In this document: positions 1 to 9,028 of the stretch, piece by piece | Position numbering within the stretch: position 1 is the first letter of the stretch | Layout of the letters: every line of letters starts with the position of its first letter | Assembly (NCBI GenBank): GCA_018263405.1 | Contig: JAANXG010000004.1 | Location: 1-32,617 of the forward strand | Source of the DNA: Gammaproteobacteria bacterium | Lineage (GTDB): Bacteria > Pseudomonadota > Gammaproteobacteria > Arenicellales > JAANXG01 | DNA: 32,617 nucleotides | Direction of reading: 5' to 3' | Translations under genes and position numbers: made by a program | The notes under the pieces: model-generated | Databases searched by the model: none | What the model was told of the DNA's origin: nothing | Seen by the model: only the letters and a program-made list of their open reading frames with translations

Positions 1-2
1 GG

Positions 3-89
3 TCGGAAAAGCCCCTCGCCGGCGTTACGCTCGCTTGAATTGACCGGGCCAGTCCTGCGCTCGCGTGCCTTGGCGATCGGCTTTTCCGA
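3..89. repeat. Inverted repeat (tcggaaaagcc / ggcttttccga, 11 bp) at the left edge; hairpin of unknown role
   Basis: Positions 3-13 are the reverse complement of 79-89; 65-nt interior; window edge prevents full delimitation. Confidence 0.4.
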
Positions 90-128
90 TCCCGCTGAAC
101 GTGTGTGTATTTATGCCCAAGGGTACTT

Positions 129-150
129 AGGGCTCGCGCAAAAATAACTT
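129..150 (+). repeat. Family A repeat, solo arm (agggctcgcgcaaaaataactt)
   Basis: Identical 22-mer to the arms of the elements at 29149-29230 and 30676-31020; no partner arm nearby. Confidence 0.85.
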
Positions 151-193
151 TTAGGACCTACAGGATAAACTATGGCCGAGGTCGATATTGCCT

Positions 194-1333
194 ATGAGTA
201 CGCTTTCCCCGGTGAATCCGCAAGGTCGAGCTACGCCACCCAGCGCCAAGGATGGCGATGGTTTGCGGTTCTTGACCCAGTTGTTACAAACCGCTGTCCG
301 CTGGAAGGCCTCGGACGTTCATCTCAAAGTTGGGATTCATCCTTATCTCCGCGTTGATGGCGTTCTGAGGGCGCTGCGGGAGTTTCCGGTACTCGCCGTG
401 CCGGACATGGAGGCGCTCATCCCGATCGTGTTCGACGAAGGCCACCGAAAACAGCTCAGCATGAATTACCAGGTGGACGGTTCGTTAGGTCTCAAAAACA
501 TTGGGCGGGTTCGCGTGAACGCTTATTACCAGCGTGGCTCGGCTGCCATGGCATTGCGTGTAATCGAAACGCAGATTCCGAAGCCCGAAGCGCTGGGTTT
601 GCCCGCAGCGGTAAAGGAGTTCACCCGCTTCGAGCGCGGTCTCGTGATCCTTACCGGCGCCACCGGCTGCGGGAAATCAACTACGCTTGCTTCGTTGATC
701 AATGAAATGAATTTCAACTATGCCAAGAACGTAATTACGATTGAAGATCCCATCGAATACTTGTTCAGCGATCAACGCAGCATTATTTCACAGCGGGAGA
801 TCGGCGCCGATGCGAAGTCGTTTCCGGATGCCATGGTGTCCGCCCTGCGTGAAGACCCCGACGTGATTTTCCTCGGTGAAATGCGTGATACCGATTCGAT
901 CGATACGACTTTGACCGCGGCGGAAACCGGTCATCTCGTATTCACGACGTTGCACGCACCGAGCGCTGCCGACACCATTGCGCGCATCATTTCAAGCTTC
1001 GCGCCGGATGCACAGGCCACGATCCGCACCAAACTCGCACAGAACCTGCGGGCCGTAGTGGCTCAGCGCCTGGTTTCACGCGCCGACGGCAAGGGCCGCG
1101 TCGTGGCCTGTGAGGTGATGACGGTCGGTCCTCGCGTGCGGGAATTGATCCTGGATCCGCTGCGGGCCAAGGAAATTTCCGACTTGGTCAAAAGCGGCGC
1201 GATAGTGGAGGGTATGCTGTCGTTCGATAAGCACCTGTTCGAGTTGTGCCGAAAGGGCGACATTACGGATGAAACCGCCTTGCAGTACGCGACGAGCCCG
1301 ACGGATCTCAAGCTCAAGCTCGACGGGTTCTGA
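194..1333 (+). CDS. pilU: PilT/PilU-family type IV pilus retraction ATPase
   Basis: Walker A GATGCGKST, Walker B-like DVIFLGEMRD, TTLHAPSAADTIARII; ATG at 194 (the ORF track uses TTG at 188). Confidence 0.85.
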   Translation: MSTLSPVNPQGRATPPSAKDGDGLRFLTQLLQTAVRWKASDVHLKVGIHPYLRVDGVLRALREFPVLAVPDMEALIPIVFDEGHRKQLSMNYQVDGSLGLKNIGRVRVNAYYQRGSAAMALRVIETQIPKPEALGLPAAVKEFTRFERGLVILTGATGCGKSTTLASLINEMNFNYAKNVITIEDPIEYLFSDQRSIISQREIGADAKSFPDAMVSALREDPDVIFLGEMRDTDSIDTTLTAAETGHLVFTTLHAPSAADTIARIISSFAPDAQATIRTKLAQNLRAVVAQRLVSRADGKGRVVACEVMTVGPRVRELILDPLRAKEISDLVKSGAIVEGMLSFDKHLFELCRKGDITDETALQYATSPTDLKLKLDGF

Positions 1334-1492
1334 TCGGGCGTGTCCGATGGCAACAAAGCGATTGCCGCGCGCTCGTTTCAGATCGATTCCGAGGCGCTTT
1401 GTTGGTAGTGCATCCGAAGGGCATTTTCGCAGGGCGCATTCTTCCAGTCTGTACCGAAACGAACGGGACGACGATATCATCTTGAAGGAGTA

Positions 1493-2149
1493 CTAAAATC
1501 GACGAATCGGCCAATTCCGGCGAAGGGCCTCGCATTCTAGTACCGCGTCCGGGTTGACCGCCACGGGATGATCGACACATTCAAGAAGTGGTAGATCGTT
1601 CCAGGAATCGGTATAGAACCAGCTTCCTCGCGGTTCACAGCCGGAACGCGCCAACCAATCATTAAATTTCGCTACTTTGCCTTCCCGGAAGCACGGCTCG
1701 CCGATGATCTTTCCGGTAAAGGCGCCGTCTATGAACTCGAGCTCGGTGGCGATAAGATGCTCGATTCCGAACAAGTTCGCAATCGGCCGCGTGATGAAGC
1801 TATTCGTGGCGGTGATGATCGCCAGAGTGTCTCCCTGCCCACGGTGGTACGCCACGAGAGTCCTGGCAGACTCCGTCACCAGGGGCTGAATTTTTTCTTC
1901 AATGTATTCTTCTCGCAGCTGGGCCAGCGCTTCATAGCGCTCCTCGACCAGCGGTGTGAGCTGGAAATCGAGAAATTCGCGGATATCCAGCCGGCCGGCG
2001 TCGTACTCTGCCATGTAGTAGTTACTGCGCTGTTCGAATATTTCGGGTTCTACGATGGTGCGTTCAGCCAGAAACAGCCCCCACGCATGGTCGCTGTCTC
2101 CCGATAACAGCGTGTGATCGAGATCGAACAGCGCTAATGCCATGGACAA
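1493..2149 (-). CDS. HAD-IB family hydrolase (phosphoserine phosphatase-like)
   Basis: N-terminal LALFDLDHTLLSGDSD motif, later TDSWNDLPLLE motif; adjacent to rppH. Confidence 0.85.
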   Translation of the reverse strand: MSMALALFDLDHTLLSGDSDHAWGLFLAERTIVEPEIFEQRSNYYMAEYDAGRLDIREFLDFQLTPLVEERYEALAQLREEYIEEKIQPLVTESARTLVAYHRGQGDTLAIITATNSFITRPIANLFGIEHLIATELEFIDGAFTGKIIGEPCFREGKVAKFNDWLARSGCEPRGSWFYTDSWNDLPLLECVDHPVAVNPDAVLECEALRRNWPIRRF

Positions 2150-2190
2150 TAACTAATTTTGAGCGCGGCGGCGCCCGGAATTTTCCGTGA

Positions 2191-2808
2191 ATGCCGGATC
2201 ATGGAAAAATCTTCGTTGAGCTGGATGGTAAGATGTCGGTAATGAATTTCAATCTACCGCATAGCATATACGAAGAACTGCGCCGGGACGACGGGTATCG
2301 CCCCAACATCGGTATGATACTAATGAACTGCTTTGGCAAGGTATTATGGGCGCGACGGGCGAGCCGTGACGGTTGGCAATTCCCGCAGGGCGGTATCGAG
2401 CGCAACGAGTCGTTCGAGGACGCATTGTTGCGGGAGTTGTACGAAGAAGTCGGGTTGGGGGTTCATCAGGTGAACATGCTGGCGCACACTTTGAGGTGGA
2501 TGCATTATGACTTGCCAGGGAGCTATCTCAAGCGGGCACGCCGGCGCGGAGATAGCAAATTCCGTGGCCAGAAACAGATCTGGTGTCTGCTCGTTCTGCT
2601 TGGCGACGACTCGCAGGTGTGTTTATCGGCTTCGAAAAAGCCTGAGTTCGACAAATGGATCTGGACCGATTGGTGGACGGCGGTCCAGCAGATCGTCGAC
2701 TTTAAACGTCCTGTTTATGAATCCGTATGGTCCGAACTCAATCCGTTTTTAAGCACGTACATGAATTTCTGGTTCCCTGAAACCAGACCAGGGCGTCCCA
2801 AGGCCTGA
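2191..2808 (+). CDS. rppH: RNA pyrophosphohydrolase (Nudix), RppH; true start may be downstream
   Basis: DDGYRPNIGMILMN and Nudix box GGIERNESFEDALLRELYEEVGL. Confidence 0.9.
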   Translation: MPDHGKIFVELDGKMSVMNFNLPHSIYEELRRDDGYRPNIGMILMNCFGKVLWARRASRDGWQFPQGGIERNESFEDALLRELYEEVGLGVHQVNMLAHTLRWMHYDLPGSYLKRARRRGDSKFRGQKQIWCLLVLLGDDSQVCLSASKKPEFDKWIWTDWWTAVQQIVDFKRPVYESVWSELNPFLSTYMNFWFPETRPGRPKA

Positions 2809-2875
2809 GCGGCTTTTGTGAAGTTACCCCGATTTACTGTAATTTCTTAAAAAGTCCGTGCAATGCCGGCGATCA

Positions 2876-3023
2876 TGTAGGGGCAGGGTTGTCTTTCAGG
2901 GACGCTGTAAGAAGTGGCATAGGGAAGTGCCGTTTACGGAGCTAAGGATGCAATACATCCTTGTACGCTCTGTCGAAAGCCTCCGTGCTTTCGACAGCCC
3001 CGAAAGACAACCCTACCCCTACA
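2876..3023. repeat. Structured inverted-repeat element (22-bp arms, one mismatch, with internal hairpins)
   Basis: tgtaggggcagggttgtctttc (2876-2897) versus gaaagacaaccctacccctaca (3002-3023); internal stems aaggatg/catcctt (2944-2962) and tgtcgaaagc/gctttcgaca (2971-2996). Confidence 0.75.
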
Positions 3024-3050
3024 TTCTTGCACGGGGTTATTGAGAAATTA
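3006..3050 (+). repeat. Family C repeat, copy 1
   Basis: gacaaccctacccctacattcttgcacggggttattgagaaatta, similar to 4007-4050 and 5301-5344. Confidence 0.8.
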
Positions 3051-3054
3051 CGAT

Positions 3055-3573
3055 TTACTTGGGCGGGAACAACCGGATTTTGCTGACCTGTCCATGATCC
3101 AGGACAAATCCTATGCCGCGGTCGTTGTAATTCAACCTTTCGGAATCCGTCTCTTTGGGTCCGTAGATAGTGGCAAGCTGGTGTTGTGCCATACCGAAGG
3201 ATGCCCCCTCGGTAGTGACATAAGGAGAAGTAAATTTCCCGGTGATATTCATGACTTCCACGCTGTCGCCGCCGATGAGGGTAATCATGGTGTGGTCAGC
3301 GATCTTGTATGTCCATCTATTGCCAAAGATGTTGTCCCGTTTCTTTTGGGTCGGCGGCCCCCACGTTTGAAGCACTCGATCGAAAGCCGTGCCGATTTTT
3401 ACTTTTTTAAGACCGACCCCGGGCTGTAGAAATATATCCCGCTGGAGATAGTCGGTAACCAATTTCGCCGCGCTGGAAGTCCCCTGGTCCTGGGCGGTGA
3501 CCACGAGCGGGGCCAATGCGGCGCCCATCAGGCAAAACGCCAGGTACAGTACGGCATGTTTATACGCTGCCAT
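3055..3573 (-). CDS. Hypothetical exported protein
   Basis: 172-aa ORF with an N-terminal signal-like hydrophobic segment (HAVLYLAFCLMGAALAPLVVTAQ); family not recognised. Confidence 0.6.
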   Translation of the reverse strand: MAAYKHAVLYLAFCLMGAALAPLVVTAQDQGTSSAAKLVTDYLQRDIFLQPGVGLKKVKIGTAFDRVLQTWGPPTQKKRDNIFGNRWTYKIADHTMITLIGGDSVEVMNITGKFTSPYVTTEGASFGMAQHQLATIYGPKETDSERLNYNDRGIGFVLDHGQVSKIRLFPPK

Positions 3574-3582
3574 GACTTCAAT

Positions 3583-3885
3583 CTACATAACAAACGTATC
3601 TTCGTTGATTAAGAAGTGTTCTACCTCTCGGCCAAGAGTTATTACCGTACCACGGCATCGATAATGATTATCACTGGTGTAATAGAAATCGTAATGGCGT
3701 CTTAGCCGGCGATGTGTAAAACTAAATACCATGGCTTGGAGACACACGCTACCGTCAAGAAACTGATAATTCTGCTTATGACAAAAGTTCTTCACATAAT
3801 CAATTGCGGTCTCACGGGCGCGCATGTTGTCATACCAACACCAAATAACGCCGAGTACCCCACATATCGCGGCCAGATTGTACAA
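3583..3885 (-). CDS. DUF3301-like small membrane protein (start assigned at TTG 3885)
   Basis: Hydrophobic N-terminus (LYNLAAICGVLGVIWCWYDNMRARETA) then LDGSVCLQ...RRHYDFYYTSDNHYRCRGTVITLGREVEHF. The upstream part of the 166-aa ORF is translated repeat C and is probably not coding. Confidence 0.55.
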   Translation of the reverse strand: MYNLAAICGVLGVIWCWYDNMRARETAIDYVKNFCHKQNYQFLDGSVCLQAMVFSFTHRRLRRHYDFYYTSDNHYRCRGTVITLGREVEHFLINEDTFVM

Positions 3886-4006
3886 TGTCGAACTACCCAA
3901 GTCTGGTAAGTCGTGATTGAAATCGTGAAGGGGGATAGTACCACCCTTCAAGATGATATTTACGGGTACAGAACCCCGCAGGAGTGCACTTGCACAATTC
4001 CCTAAT

Positions 4007-4050
4007 GACAACCCTGCCCCCACATTCTTACACGGGGTTACTGAGAACTT
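4007..4050 (+). repeat. Family C repeat, copy 2
   Basis: gacaaccctgcccccacattcttacacggggttactgagaactt. Confidence 0.8.
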
Positions 4051-4069
4051 GTCAGGTATTTGAATCCAT

Positions 4070-5290
4070 ATGAAATCCCGCAAGCGCTATCTGGGGGTTG
4101 CATGTGCAGGTTTGCTCGTGTACCTCAGTGTCTTGCCGGTCGAGCTGGCGGCGGTCAGATTCAGTCGCGCACAAATTACCGGCGTCGATACTCGGATTGT
4201 TCGTGTGGCGCTCAAAGATGCAATGATACGGGAGCAATTTCCCGACAGGTTTCGCATAAAGAGCCGGGACCAGTGGGTGGAAGTGAACGCTGAATATACG
4301 ATCCGCCCCAAACTGCAGGAATATCTTGACGATATCTACCAGCGCTGGAAGCCGGATTATGCGGCGTTCTTCGCCATGGATGCGGTCACCGGATCCGTGC
4401 TCGCCTACGCGGATTTTGTACGGCATGCTGAGGACGATGTCTACGGTCACCTTGCGCTTAACGCGCTGTTTCCCGCCGCCTCGGTTTTTAAGATAATTAC
4501 GGCTGCTGCTGCTTTGGATACTGACACCGTGCGACCCGATTCGATCTTGCCCTATAACGGAAAATCGACCAGTTTGTACAAGAAACAAGTGTTGCACCAT
4601 AAGGACCATAAATGGACCCGGCGCCCCACTTTGAAGAAAGCATTCGCCACATCGGTGAACACCGTGTTCGCGCGTCTGGGTGTATATGAGCTCGGTGCGG
4701 ATGCCATGAACGAATATGCGCAACGTTTTGCATTCAATCGTCACGATTTGCTCACGGATATACCCATCGATTTGGGGGTTAGCAATATCGAGGACGAGCA
4801 GTGGGTGCTGGCCGAGGTAGCGTCCGGCTACACCGAACGCAATACACTGAGCCCCGTTCACGGGGCGATGCTGGCCAGTGCTATTGCCAATGACGGGCGT
4901 ATTGCTGTTCCCTACGGGGTGAAACGTCTCACCAACTCCTACGGATGGCCGTTGTATGTCAACGAGCCGCGACATCTGACAGAGGCGATCGGGGCTGACA
5001 CTGTGGAGCAGATGCGGGTGCTGATGCAGGAGACCGTGCGCCGCGGCTCAGCCCGCCGTTTTTTTCGCGGATTCTTCAAAGGCCGCGATATCGAAGTCGG
5101 CGGCAAAACAGGCTCTTTGTCCGGCGACCACCCGAAGGGTCGTAACGAATGGTTCGTGGGTTACGCCCGGAGAGGCGATGAGCGCATCGCGTTTGCTTCT
5201 TTGACGGTTAGCAAGAAAAAGTGGCGGGTCAAGCCGGCCCGTGTTGCAAGGAAATTTGCCGAAAAATATTTCGCTAGTCGTGATAACTAA
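4070..5290 (+). CDS. Small penicillin-binding transpeptidase-domain protein (FtsI/PbpA-type, no obvious dimerisation domain)
   Basis: SxxK (SVFK), SxN (SVN), KTGS motifs; N-terminal hydrophobic segment; 406 aa. Confidence 0.85.
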   Translation: MKSRKRYLGVACAGLLVYLSVLPVELAAVRFSRAQITGVDTRIVRVALKDAMIREQFPDRFRIKSRDQWVEVNAEYTIRPKLQEYLDDIYQRWKPDYAAFFAMDAVTGSVLAYADFVRHAEDDVYGHLALNALFPAASVFKIITAAAALDTDTVRPDSILPYNGKSTSLYKKQVLHHKDHKWTRRPTLKKAFATSVNTVFARLGVYELGADAMNEYAQRFAFNRHDLLTDIPIDLGVSNIEDEQWVLAEVASGYTERNTLSPVHGAMLASAIANDGRIAVPYGVKRLTNSYGWPLYVNEPRHLTEAIGADTVEQMRVLMQETVRRGSARRFFRGFFKGRDIEVGGKTGSLSGDHPKGRNEWFVGYARRGDERIAFASLTVSKKKWRVKPARVARKFAEKYFASRDN

Positions 5291-5300
5291 AAGTAAGAAA

Positions 5301-5344
5301 AACAATCCCGCCCCCATATTCTGCACGGGGTTATCGATAACTTA
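5301..5344 (+). repeat. Family C repeat, copy 3
   Basis: aacaatcccgcccccatattctgcacggggttatcgataactta. Confidence 0.75.
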
Positions 5345-5349
5345 GGGCT

Positions 5350-5823
5350 CTATCTCGAACGGATGCGCTCGATCAGTTCGGTTGTAGAACAGTCGTATTC
5401 GAATGGAATAGAGTGTATCTGACCGCCCCGGTACTTTACTGCCTCACCGCCGGCGATTTCATCGATGCTCCAGTCTCCTCCCTTGACCAGGTGGTCGGGT
5501 TCCACGAGATTAATTAGCTGTTCCGGAGTGTCTTCGTCAAAGGGAACGACAATATCGACGCTTTCGAGCGCTGCCAGCACAGCCATGCGGTCTTCAAGGC
5601 AGTTAACGGGACGGTCCGGCGATTTATCGAGCCGTTTGACGGAGGCGTCAGTATTAACCCCTACGACCAGGGATCTGCCGAAGGCAGCCGCCCGGGCCAA
5701 GTACGTCACGTGGCCCCGGTGTAGTATGTCAAAACATCCATTGGTAAAGACAATTGGTTTCGTCAGCCCTTCCAGGATATTTTGTAGTTCGCTTCGATCA
5801 CGAACAATCTTTTCGTCCACCAC
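5350..5823 (-). CDS. rfaE2: D-glycero-beta-D-manno-heptose 1-phosphate adenylyltransferase (HldE C-terminal domain / RfaE2)
   Basis: [50 protein letters not shown]. Confidence 0.9.
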   Translation of the reverse strand: MVDEKIVRDRSELQNILEGLTKPIVFTNGCFDILHRGHVTYLARAAAFGRSLVVGVNTDASVKRLDKSPDRPVNCLEDRMAVLAALESVDIVVPFDEDTPEQLINLVEPDHLVKGGDWSIDEIAGGEAVKYRGGQIHSIPFEYDCSTTELIERIRSR

Positions 5824-5825
5824 GA

Positions 5826-5990
5826 TTAATCCACGTATTCGAATACCTTGACAACAGGGATGACACCGTCAACGTGGCGCACGACGTCGATGGTGGTGAC
5901 AGTGGCTGCGCCTGCAATTGTTGCAACGCATCTGTTCAACAATACGATACAAGCTAAAACACCAAACAGACGGCACAAATTAATCGCCAT
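5826..5990 (-). pseudogene. dolP: 54-aa DolP (YraP)-like remnant: signal region fused directly to the last BON-domain residues
   Basis: Manual translation [54 protein letters not shown]; located directly after gmhA/diaA where dolP is expected; too short for the supplied ORF track. Confidence 0.6.
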
Positions 5991-6573
5991 GCCCAAAGAT
6001 CTTCCAGTCGATCAGGTCGCATATGCAGTGAATTATCAGCCCATGTATCTCCTGGACTCTGGCCGTGGACTTGCCGGGAGCGAGGATATTGATATCTTCA
6101 CCCCTCATGACTTGGGCGGCTTGACCACCGTCGCGGCCATTCAGTGCAATGCAAATCATGTCTTTTTCATGCCCGGCATGCAAAGCTTTGGTGATATTGG
6201 CAGAATTTCCAGATGTAGTGATGGCAAATAAAATGTCATCCGGTTGGCCGAGTGCGTGAATTTGTCGTCCGAATATATCGCTGTAGTCGTAATCGTTCGC
6301 GATAGAGGTCAGTGTTGATGCGTCTGTCGTAATGGCCACGGCAGGTAGCCCGGGACGTTCGGCTTCGAAACGATTCAATAACTCCGACGAAAAGTGCTGA
6401 GCGTCGGCAGCGGATCCGCCGTTGCCACAGATCAATATTTTCCCACCATTAAGCAACGTCCGGGAGATACGGTCGGCAGCGAGGGATATCGGTTCAACCA
6501 GTGGCTCAACCGCCGCTTGTAGATTTGCGATACATTCGTTGAAGTGCGCGGCGACCCTGTCTGTCTGTTTCAT
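5980..6573 (-). CDS. gmhA: SIS-domain phosphoheptose isomerase / DiaA family
   Basis: ILICGNGGSAADAQHFSSELLNRFE, TTSGNSANI; synteny lpoA-yraN-diaA. Confidence 0.85.
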   Translation of the reverse strand: MKQTDRVAAHFNECIANLQAAVEPLVEPISLAADRISRTLLNGGKILICGNGGSAADAQHFSSELLNRFEAERPGLPAVAITTDASTLTSIANDYDYSDIFGRQIHALGQPDDILFAITTSGNSANITKALHAGHEKDMICIALNGRDGGQAAQVMRGEDINILAPGKSTARVQEIHGLIIHCICDLIDWKIFGHGD

Positions 6574-6621
6574 GGGCTCTTATATTCGTGTAAGCAATGC
6601 AGCTTGTCGAGTGAATACACT

Positions 6622-7065
6622 TTACAAAGCATTCGGTATCCAGTCCACTTGTGCATTGTCATCGATGTCGGCATCCGGGTCGCTACCGAAGCCGGAAATA
6701 AGTACCACATCGAATCGACACGGAAAGTCCACTCCGACGCGTCGGCGCTGCAAATAACGTTCGGCCGAAGCGCGCAATTTACGCTGCTTGTGGAAATCGA
6801 TACTCTCGAGTGCACCACCGTAGCGTTTATTTTTACGGTATCGGACTTCCACGAACACAATCGTGGATTGGTCCCGCATTACCAAATCGATTTCACCGAA
6901 GCGGCAACGGTAATTCGCTTCAACGCAGGTAAGACCCTGATTTTCGAGATATCTTCTGGCGCGGCGCTCCGCATTCCGACCCTTGATCAGATGCGCGGGT
7001 AAACGGGTCGGTTTCACTGGTATTTTTCCTGTTTCGTCAATGGGTCCAGATTCGCGCGGGTACAC
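6622..7065 (-). CDS. yraN: YraN/UPF0102 family endonuclease-like protein
   Basis: GRNAERRARRYLENQGL...RFGEIDLVMRD...VFVEVRYRKN. Confidence 0.9.
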   Translation of the reverse strand: MYPRESGPIDETGKIPVKPTRLPAHLIKGRNAERRARRYLENQGLTCVEANYRCRFGEIDLVMRDQSTIVFVEVRYRKNKRYGGALESIDFHKQRKLRASAERYLQRRRVGVDFPCRFDVVLISGFGSDPDADIDDNAQVDWIPNAL

Positions 7066-9028
7066 CTTTTATGAATTTCGCCCATTCCGGGTGGCGGTGC
7101 ACACGGCCGTCTTTTCCGATAATCAACTCGGACGTCAGCCCGTTCAATCGCGTATCGCCGGCCTGGGGTGGACGAGCGGCCAGAAGAGCGAGTTGGTATG
7201 AACCATAACCAAATGCGAACAACTCTGACGAAACATCGGTAAACCCGGCGTTTTTCAGCAATGTTTTCAGTTTGTCGATACGCGCGGTATTTGCGATCGT
7301 CCAGGGCATGTCCGGGAACATGATGCCGTCAAGATCGGTGTCCTTGATGGTGTCCGCTGCTCCCGTGTATACGTGCGAGGTGCTGTAAACCGGCAGGTCA
7401 TGGCCCTGGAAAAAATTAATCTGTGGTTTGAGAAGCCTTGCTTCGTCGGGTCGGGCGGCCATGAACAGTGCGTCAATATCGCGGCGGCGGCGTGCGTCGA
7501 AGTGCAGGTTTAGCCGGCTTTTCGCTTGCAGGAATGCCTTGCGATTCTCGCTTTCGGTGAGGTTGAACAATTTGTTAATGGGCACCGTAAAGTCATCGGA
7601 AGCCGGCGCATAGGGCTGTGATTCGGCCAAGGTCCCACCGAGCGTCTCCCAATGCCCGACAAATGCGTCGTAGATTCGACGACCCCATTCGTCGTTTGGA
7701 TACAAAGTAGCGAGTCGACGATGCCCCGAGGCATACATGAACTCCGCGACTTGTTTCGCTTCCGATTCCGGCGCCAGGTCAAACTGGTAGGACCCGGTTG
7801 CCAGTGAATATTCCGTCGAGGAGCCGCCGAGCAGCACGATCGGCTTTTCTGGTTGCCGCGACTCGAGCAAGGCATTTACCGCCGATCTTCCCAGCGGTCC
7901 CACGATCACATTCGCGCCATCGGATGCCGCGACACCGACATAGTTGCCGGCCAGCGACGGTTCTCCGCCTACGTCATAGAAGACCACATTGGGGCGACGT
8001 GGATCGGTGTCGGTATGGTGGCCCGCATAGAATCCGTTGTAGACCCTCTGCGCGGCGGTGCCGAAATTAGACGAAAGTGGCAGCAGCAGCGCGACCTGGC
8101 GGATCTCCGGCGTACGGAGAGGCGGCAGCAATGCAGTGGTGAAATCGACCGCGGGGTGAAAGCTGTTGGCGTTGATCCACTGGGTTACGGCGGATCGCAA
8201 ACCGTGCCGATCTCCCACAAACTCCAAAAACAAAATTGCGATGTCCAGCCATCCGCGGAGCTCGTCCGCTGCACCGACCTGGCCCGCCAACTGCAGTTCC
8301 AGTCCATTCAAATGGCCGAGCGCAAACCAGATTCGATTATGGTTATCGTCGATCGCCTGCGCATCGGTTAGTAAGTTGCCCCGTCCAATCCAGGCCTTGG
8401 CGGCATCCAGGGGTTGCCCTTGAAGTAGGTCGATGCGCGCCTTAAGATCCATGCCGCGGGAGACGTACGTTGGGTCAATGTTTTGGGCGCGGAGACTGCG
8501 CTCCACGAGCCGCATGGCTCGATCCAGGTTATCTTCCTGAAAGCTTATTTCCGCCCGGAGCAGGCGTTTACGGGCACGATGCACGGGTGCCAGTCCGCGC
8601 ACGTCTATCTTGTTTAGAACGGCTTCGGCATCTTGTAGATCGCCCTTGTCGATCAGCTTATGGACCGCATCAAGATACGCGGTTTGACGGAACGGTGGCG
8701 GGGAGTCGAGGGCTTCGCGCAAATCCGCCCTGATCGATTCTTCCGGGCTCTTGGCTTGCTCGCCCGTATCGAATCCGGAATCCAATTCCAGGTCCTCTAG
8801 CGGAATCACCTGGACATTATCCGATTGTTCGGTCGATTTTTCCGCACCCTGCTCCTCGTCGCCGCGCACGGGTATAGTATCGCAGGCGCTTAGGAGTAAC
8901 ACCGCGAGGGCGACGACAAAAAAGCTGAATGGTGCGGACAATGCGGTTTGTCGAATGTATAGATTGGGCAGGAGTATAGCGAGTGGATGACGTACGAGGC
9001 AAAGCGGGCACGCTCTACGTGGTAGCAA
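7037..9028 (-). CDS. lpoA: LpoA/LppC-type lipoprotein, activator of PBP1A; start may be further downstream
   Basis: Lipobox LLLSAC, C-terminal periplasmic-binding-like domain (RQVALLLPLSSNFGTAAQRVYNGFYAG); next to yraN and divergent from rsmI. Confidence 0.85.
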   Translation of the reverse strand: MLPRRACPLCLVRHPLAILLPNLYIRQTALSAPFSFFVVALAVLLLSACDTIPVRGDEEQGAEKSTEQSDNVQVIPLEDLELDSGFDTGEQAKSPEESIRADLREALDSPPPFRQTAYLDAVHKLIDKGDLQDAEAVLNKIDVRGLAPVHRARKRLLRAEISFQEDNLDRAMRLVERSLRAQNIDPTYVSRGMDLKARIDLLQGQPLDAAKAWIGRGNLLTDAQAIDDNHNRIWFALGHLNGLELQLAGQVGAADELRGWLDIAILFLEFVGDRHGLRSAVTQWINANSFHPAVDFTTALLPPLRTPEIRQVALLLPLSSNFGTAAQRVYNGFYAGHHTDTDPRRPNVVFYDVGGEPSLAGNYVGVAASDGANVIVGPLGRSAVNALLESRQPEKPIVLLGGSSTEYSLATGSYQFDLAPESEAKQVAEFMYASGHRRLATLYPNDEWGRRIYDAFVGHWETLGGTLAESQPYAPASDDFTVPINKLFNLTESENRKAFLQAKSRLNLHFDARRRRDIDALFMAARPDEARLLKPQINFFQGHDLPVYSTSHVYTGAADTIKDTDLDGIMFPDMPWTIANTARIDKLKTLLKNAGFTDVSSELFAFGYGSYQLALLAARPPQAGDTRLNGLTSELIIGKDGRVHRHPEWAKFIKGVPARIWTH

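Noticed and set aside
1351-1404. caacaaagcg / cgctttgttg inverted repeat after pilU
   Set aside because: 10-bp arms with a 34-nt loop and no T tract; possibly a terminator but not supported enough to list.
4052-4975. 307-aa minus-strand ORF opposite the PBP
   Set aside because: Antisense to a gene with clear SxxK/SxN/KTG motifs; no independent support.
5341-5352. cttagggctc near rfaE2 stop resembling repeat A
   Set aside because: Only about 9-10 nt match; likely chance.
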